16,389 nt of DNA from the NCBI GenBank assembly GCA_023432475.1, contig JAEYUN010000019.1, forward strand, positions 1 to 16,389, written 5' to 3'. This stretch comes from Candidatus Parcubacteria bacterium (GTDB taxonomy: Bacteria; Patescibacteriota; Saccharimonadia; Saccharimonadales; Saccharimonadaceae). The position numbers were made by a program, and so were the translations under genes. Positions 13,995 to 16,389 of this stretch are shown here, piece after piece (within the stretch, counting starts at the first letter, position 1; each line of letters starts with the position of its first letter). Below the pieces are notes generated by a model. It was given only the letters and a program-made list of their open reading frames with translations. It was not told the origin of the DNA and ran no database searches.

Positions 13995-15224
13995 ATGAAG
14001 AAATCTATCAAACGTAATATTCTAGCGCTTTTGGCGGTGTTTTGTTTAACGCTAGGACTGTCAGCTCCGGTTATGGCTCGTAGCTTGGTTGATATGTCTG
14101 AGGGTGCGACGTCACTAGCTTCTGGTAAAACGGTAGAGGGCAGCGCCTTCATGGGCGGCGATAACGTGACCGTCGACGGCGTCATAAAGGGCGATCTGTT
14201 TTGTGCCGGTAACACAGTGACGATAGGTGGAACCGTTGAGGGTGACGTTATTTGTGGCGCCAATAACCTAACGGTCGGCGGTACTGTTCGCGGTGATGTC
14301 CGGGTCGGCGGCAACACAGTTGTCTTAAAAGGTCGTATTGACGGCTCAGCTTCGGTCGGCGCCAATAGTCTTATCATAGACAGCTCGGCTAGTATAGGCC
14401 GCGATCTGCTGATTGGTGCTAACACTGCTTCGCTGGCCGGTACCGTGGAGCGCGACTTAAGAGCTGGCGTCAACCAGTTGAATATCGACGGTACGGTCGG
14501 CCGTAATGTCGACGGCGCTCTCAACGGCTTAGTTATTGCCAGTGGCGCTAAGGTCGGTGGTGATATAAAGTACACGAGCGACCACGATGGCTCTATAGCT
14601 GAAGGGACAGTGGGTGGTAGCGTTGAACGTAGTGCACCGTCTGAATATAGTCACGACAACTATCCTATGACGGGTCGAGAGATGGTACAAGGCTTTATGG
14701 CCGGCGCGCTGTTTATTGCCGTTATGTTTATAGTCTTCGCTCTCTTTGTAGTACTGGTGGCGCCACGTTATATCCGTGGTTTAGCTGATTCTAAGACTTC
14801 GCTTGACCTGCTAAAAGCTACTTTAGTTGGTTTGGTAGCTCTCATTGTTAGTGCACCAGTCATGCTGCTGGTTGCCGTGAGCGGAATAGGCCTGATGATT
14901 GCCGGCTTCTTAGGGCTAGCGATGACGATGGCTGTAGTGTTATCTGGCGTACCAGTAGCCTACCTACTTGGTAAATTCATGCTAAATAACCGTACCAACA
15001 ATGTTTTCGTAGTCGCGGCTCTCGGCGCACTAGTGCTTAGTATCTTGTGCCTACTGCCATTTATTGGACTGTTAGTGCTCTTCGTGACAGTCTCGATGGG
15101 TCTTGGACTTATCTTGATGGGGCTACGTTCTCAATACGAAGGTCGGGCTTATCGAGTAGAGCCGGCCGTAGTTGTTGCAGAGTCGAAAACTGTTAAAGCT
15201 ACCAAAAAAATCACGAAGAAATAG
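13995..15224 (+). CDS. Secreted bactofilin-like beta-helix protein with C-terminal membrane helices
   Basis: 409 residues. A signal peptide (1-28) is followed by eight imperfect repeats of about 17 residues (44-183) on the pattern G-x-V-x-G-D-x-x-x-x-G-N-x-V-x-x-x, the right-handed beta-helix of bactofilins (polymer-forming cytoskeletal family). A short linker leads to four hydrophobic segments (about 234-256, 270-293, 295-325, 335-375) and a lysine-rich cytoplasmic tail. Classic bactofilins are cytoplasmic; here the signal peptide puts the helix outside the membrane. Its role is unknown; a surface scaffold is a guess. AAGGAGG lies three bases before the ATG. It sits between another envelope protein and an ABC transporter. 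Confidence 0.88.
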   Translation: MKKSIKRNILALLAVFCLTLGLSAPVMARSLVDMSEGATSLASGKTVEGSAFMGGDNVTVDGVIKGDLFCAGNTVTIGGTVEGDVICGANNLTVGGTVRGDVRVGGNTVVLKGRIDGSASVGANSLIIDSSASIGRDLLIGANTASLAGTVERDLRAGVNQLNIDGTVGRNVDGALNGLVIASGAKVGGDIKYTSDHDGSIAEGTVGGSVERSAPSEYSHDNYPMTGREMVQGFMAGALFIAVMFIVFALFVVLVAPRYIRGLADSKTSLDLLKATLVGLVALIVSAPVMLLVAVSGIGLMIAGFLGLAMTMAVVLSGVPVAYLLGKFMLNNRTNNVFVVAALGALVLSILCLLPFIGLLVLFVTVSMGLGLILMGLRSQYEGRAYRVEPAVVVAESKTVKATKKITKK

Positions 15225-15259
15225 TTGACCAGAGTGGTTCTGGCTTAAGCGCTTTGCTG

Positions 15260-15265
15260 TATACT
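15260..15265 (+). promoter_or_regulatory. -10 box of the MacB-type ABC unit, nearly leaderless
   Basis: TATACT (5/6) lies eight bases before the ATG at 15274, giving a leader of about two bases. The upstream region has overlapping palindromes GCTTAAGC and AAGCGCTT (15243-15253) between the expected -35 and the -10, a possible operator. No good -35 is visible. Confidence 0.45.
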
Positions 15266-15273
15266 GGTTGAAG

Positions 15274-15975
15274 ATGATTGAAGTTAAGGGTATCAGCAAA
15301 GCCTATGGCCGGAAAAAACAGCAGTTCTTAGCGCTGAACGATGTCAGTTTGAGTATTGCCGAGGGTGAGACTGTCGCCATCATCGGTAAAAGTGGGTCGG
15401 GTAAAAGTACGTTAATGCATATTATTAGCGGACTTGACCGGCCAACGAGCGGTGAAGTGGTTATCGACGGGTATACCTTGTCGTCGTTAAAGTCTAAAGC
15501 TCTCGATAAGTTTCGTGCCGAGAAAATCGGTTTTATTTTCCAAGCTTTTTTTGTTCAGGCTAACGAAAGCTGCTATCACAACGTAGCACTACCTTTAGAG
15601 ATAGCTAAAAATAAGCCCGGTGAGCGCAAAGCAAAGGTGATTCGAGCGCTCGAACAAGTCGACATGATTGATAAGTTACACGAAAAAGCCGGCAATCTTT
15701 CGGGTGGGCAAAAGCAGCGCTTGGCGATAGCCAGGGCTATCGTAAACCAACCACGAATTTTATTTGCCGACGAACCAACTGGAAACCTAGATTCGGCTAC
15801 CGGAGCATTGGTTGAAGACCTACTTTTTAAGTTCAACAAAGAACGGGCCGTTACTTTAGTGATTGTCACCCACGATGAAGACCTGGCAGCTAAGTGTGGT
15901 GTGCAAATATTTATTAAAGATGGTCAAATTGAACGAATCGAGAGGAAAGGAGCGCCGGTCAATGCGAACGCTTGA
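15274..15975 (+). CDS. ABC transporter ATPase, MacB/LolD type
   Basis: 233 residues with Walker A GKSGSGKST (38-46), Q-loop Gln90 in FIFQAFFVQANESCYHNVALPLE, signature LSGGQKQR (142-149), Walker B with DEPTGNLD (166-173) and H-loop His200. The DEPTGNLD and NVALPLE blocks are typical of the MacB/LolD/FtsE class, which uses ATP to drive mechanical movement across the membrane rather than ordinary transport. I start at the ATG at 15274 (MIEVKGISKAYG); a TTG two codons earlier is less likely. No Shine-Dalgarno sequence is present. The stop is TGA, and the gene overlaps the permease start by 14 bases. Confidence 0.94.
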   Translation: MIEVKGISKAYGRKKQQFLALNDVSLSIAEGETVAIIGKSGSGKSTLMHIISGLDRPTSGEVVIDGYTLSSLKSKALDKFRAEKIGFIFQAFFVQANESCYHNVALPLEIAKNKPGERKAKVIRALEQVDMIDKLHEKAGNLSGGQKQRLAIARAIVNQPRILFADEPTGNLDSATGALVEDLLFKFNKERAVTLVIVTHDEDLAAKCGVQIFIKDGQIERIERKGAPVNANA

Positions 15976-16389
15976 TATTGCCCGCCGAGCCGCTCGTGGC
16001 CTACGCAGCGCTAAGGCTCGAACGATTTTAACTAGTCTAGCGATTGCAGTCGGAGCTTTTACTATTACCGTCTCGCTGGCTGCCGGTGAGGGTGCACGCC
16101 AATACGCCGACAAACTTATTAGTTCTAACGTAAACCCACGGGCGCTATTTATTGCCAAGGACAACGACTTATTTGATGGTGGCCAGATTGGCGGCGGACT
16201 TCGAAACTACGACCCCGATATCAGCACTACGACCTCAGGCGTGGCGGTTAAGCAGCTGACGAAGGACGATGTCGATAAGCTAAGCGCCAATGAAGACCTT
16301 GAATATGTTATTCCGACCTATATGCCACGCGTTAACTATGTTCGTTTCGGCGACAGTCAGATTCGATTTACCAGTGACGTGATTGCTTA
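15962..16389 (+). CDS. MacB/FtsX-type ABC permease, N-terminal part (runs off the window)
   Basis: Open from the ATG at 15962 to the end of the window, 142 codons with no stop. It begins MRTLDIARRAARGLRSAKAR, a basic cytoplasmic start, then a membrane helix (about 21-42, TILTSLAIAVGAFTITVSLA) and the start of the large extracytoplasmic domain (GEGARQYADKLISSNVNPRALF and on), as expected for the MacB periplasmic-core family. AAAGGAG at 15946-15952 lies nine bases upstream, and the gene overlaps the ATPase by 14 bases, so the pair is translated together. The rest of the protein and any MacA-type partner lie outside the window. The substrate is unknown. Confidence 0.88.
   Translation, partial: MRTLDIARRAARGLRSAKARTILTSLAIAVGAFTITVSLAAGEGARQYADKLISSNVNPRALFIAKDNDLFDGGQIGGGLRNYDPDISTTTSGVAVKQLTKDDVDKLSANEDLEYVIPTYMPRVNYVRFGDSQIRFTSDVIA

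Noticed and set aside
13856..14575. Long minus-strand open frame of 239 codons opposite the DUF2207 tail and the bactofilin-like gene.
   Set aside because: It is proline/serine/threonine-rich low-complexity sequence, antisense to a clear repeat protein, with no ribosome-binding site or family signature.
15229..15243. Small hairpin CCAGA-gtggt-TCTGG after the bactofilin-like gene, considered as a terminator.
   Set aside because: Only five pairs and no T run.

Overview
The window looks like part of a small, streamlined bacterial chromosome, most likely Candidate Phyla Radiation / Patescibacteria, with Candidatus Saccharibacteria (TM7) as my best guess. The evidence is a reduced version of the usual rpsB-tsf-pyrH-frr-uppS-cdsA-dxr-rseP-proS cluster, a proline-tRNA synthetase without the editing insertion, a short EF-Ts, a zinc-free L31, and a DUF2207 membrane protein next to a secreted bactofilin-like protein. 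TGA is used as a normal stop (for example after uppS and proS), so the UGA-glycine code of Gracilibacteria and Absconditabacteria does not apply. The lineage is inferred from gene content only. I saw no mobile element, CRISPR array, tRNA or rRNA.

Layout. Positions 55-1511 (minus strand) hold rpmE2 and then prfA, separated by a terminator. A compact divergent promoter pair at 1524-1586 fires rpmE2 to the left and rpsB-tsf to the right; the rpsB leader can fold into a pseudoknot touching the start codon. A strong terminator ends rpsB-tsf. From 3064 a new unit carries frr, an unrecognised 152-residue protein, uppS, the site-2 protease rseP, a second intramembrane protease (CPBP family) and proS, mostly with touching or overlapping ends. 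greA follows a terminator. Converging on greA from the right is a two-gene ABC-2 exporter (ATPase 9845-10576, permease 8644-9852). Divergent from that exporter is lysS, followed by three envelope genes or units: a DUF2207 protein, a secreted beta-helix protein with membrane anchors, and a MacB/LolD-type ABC transporter whose permease runs off the right end.

The genes are mainly translation (RF1, L31, S2, EF-Ts, RRF, ProRS, LysRS), transcript elongation (GreA), cell-wall lipid carrier synthesis (UppS), membrane proteolysis and export.

The most notable signal is regulatory. Seven of the ten transcription-unit starts I can see have a -10 box only 6-12 bases before the start codon and no usable Shine-Dalgarno sequence, whereas most genes inside operons do have one. 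This predicts leaderless or nearly leaderless mRNAs for prfA, rpmE2, proS, lysS, the DUF2207 gene and both ABC ATPase genes. All longer intergenic gaps are under about 160 bases and are covered by the promoters, terminators and leader listed. The first 54 bases hold nothing I can name.
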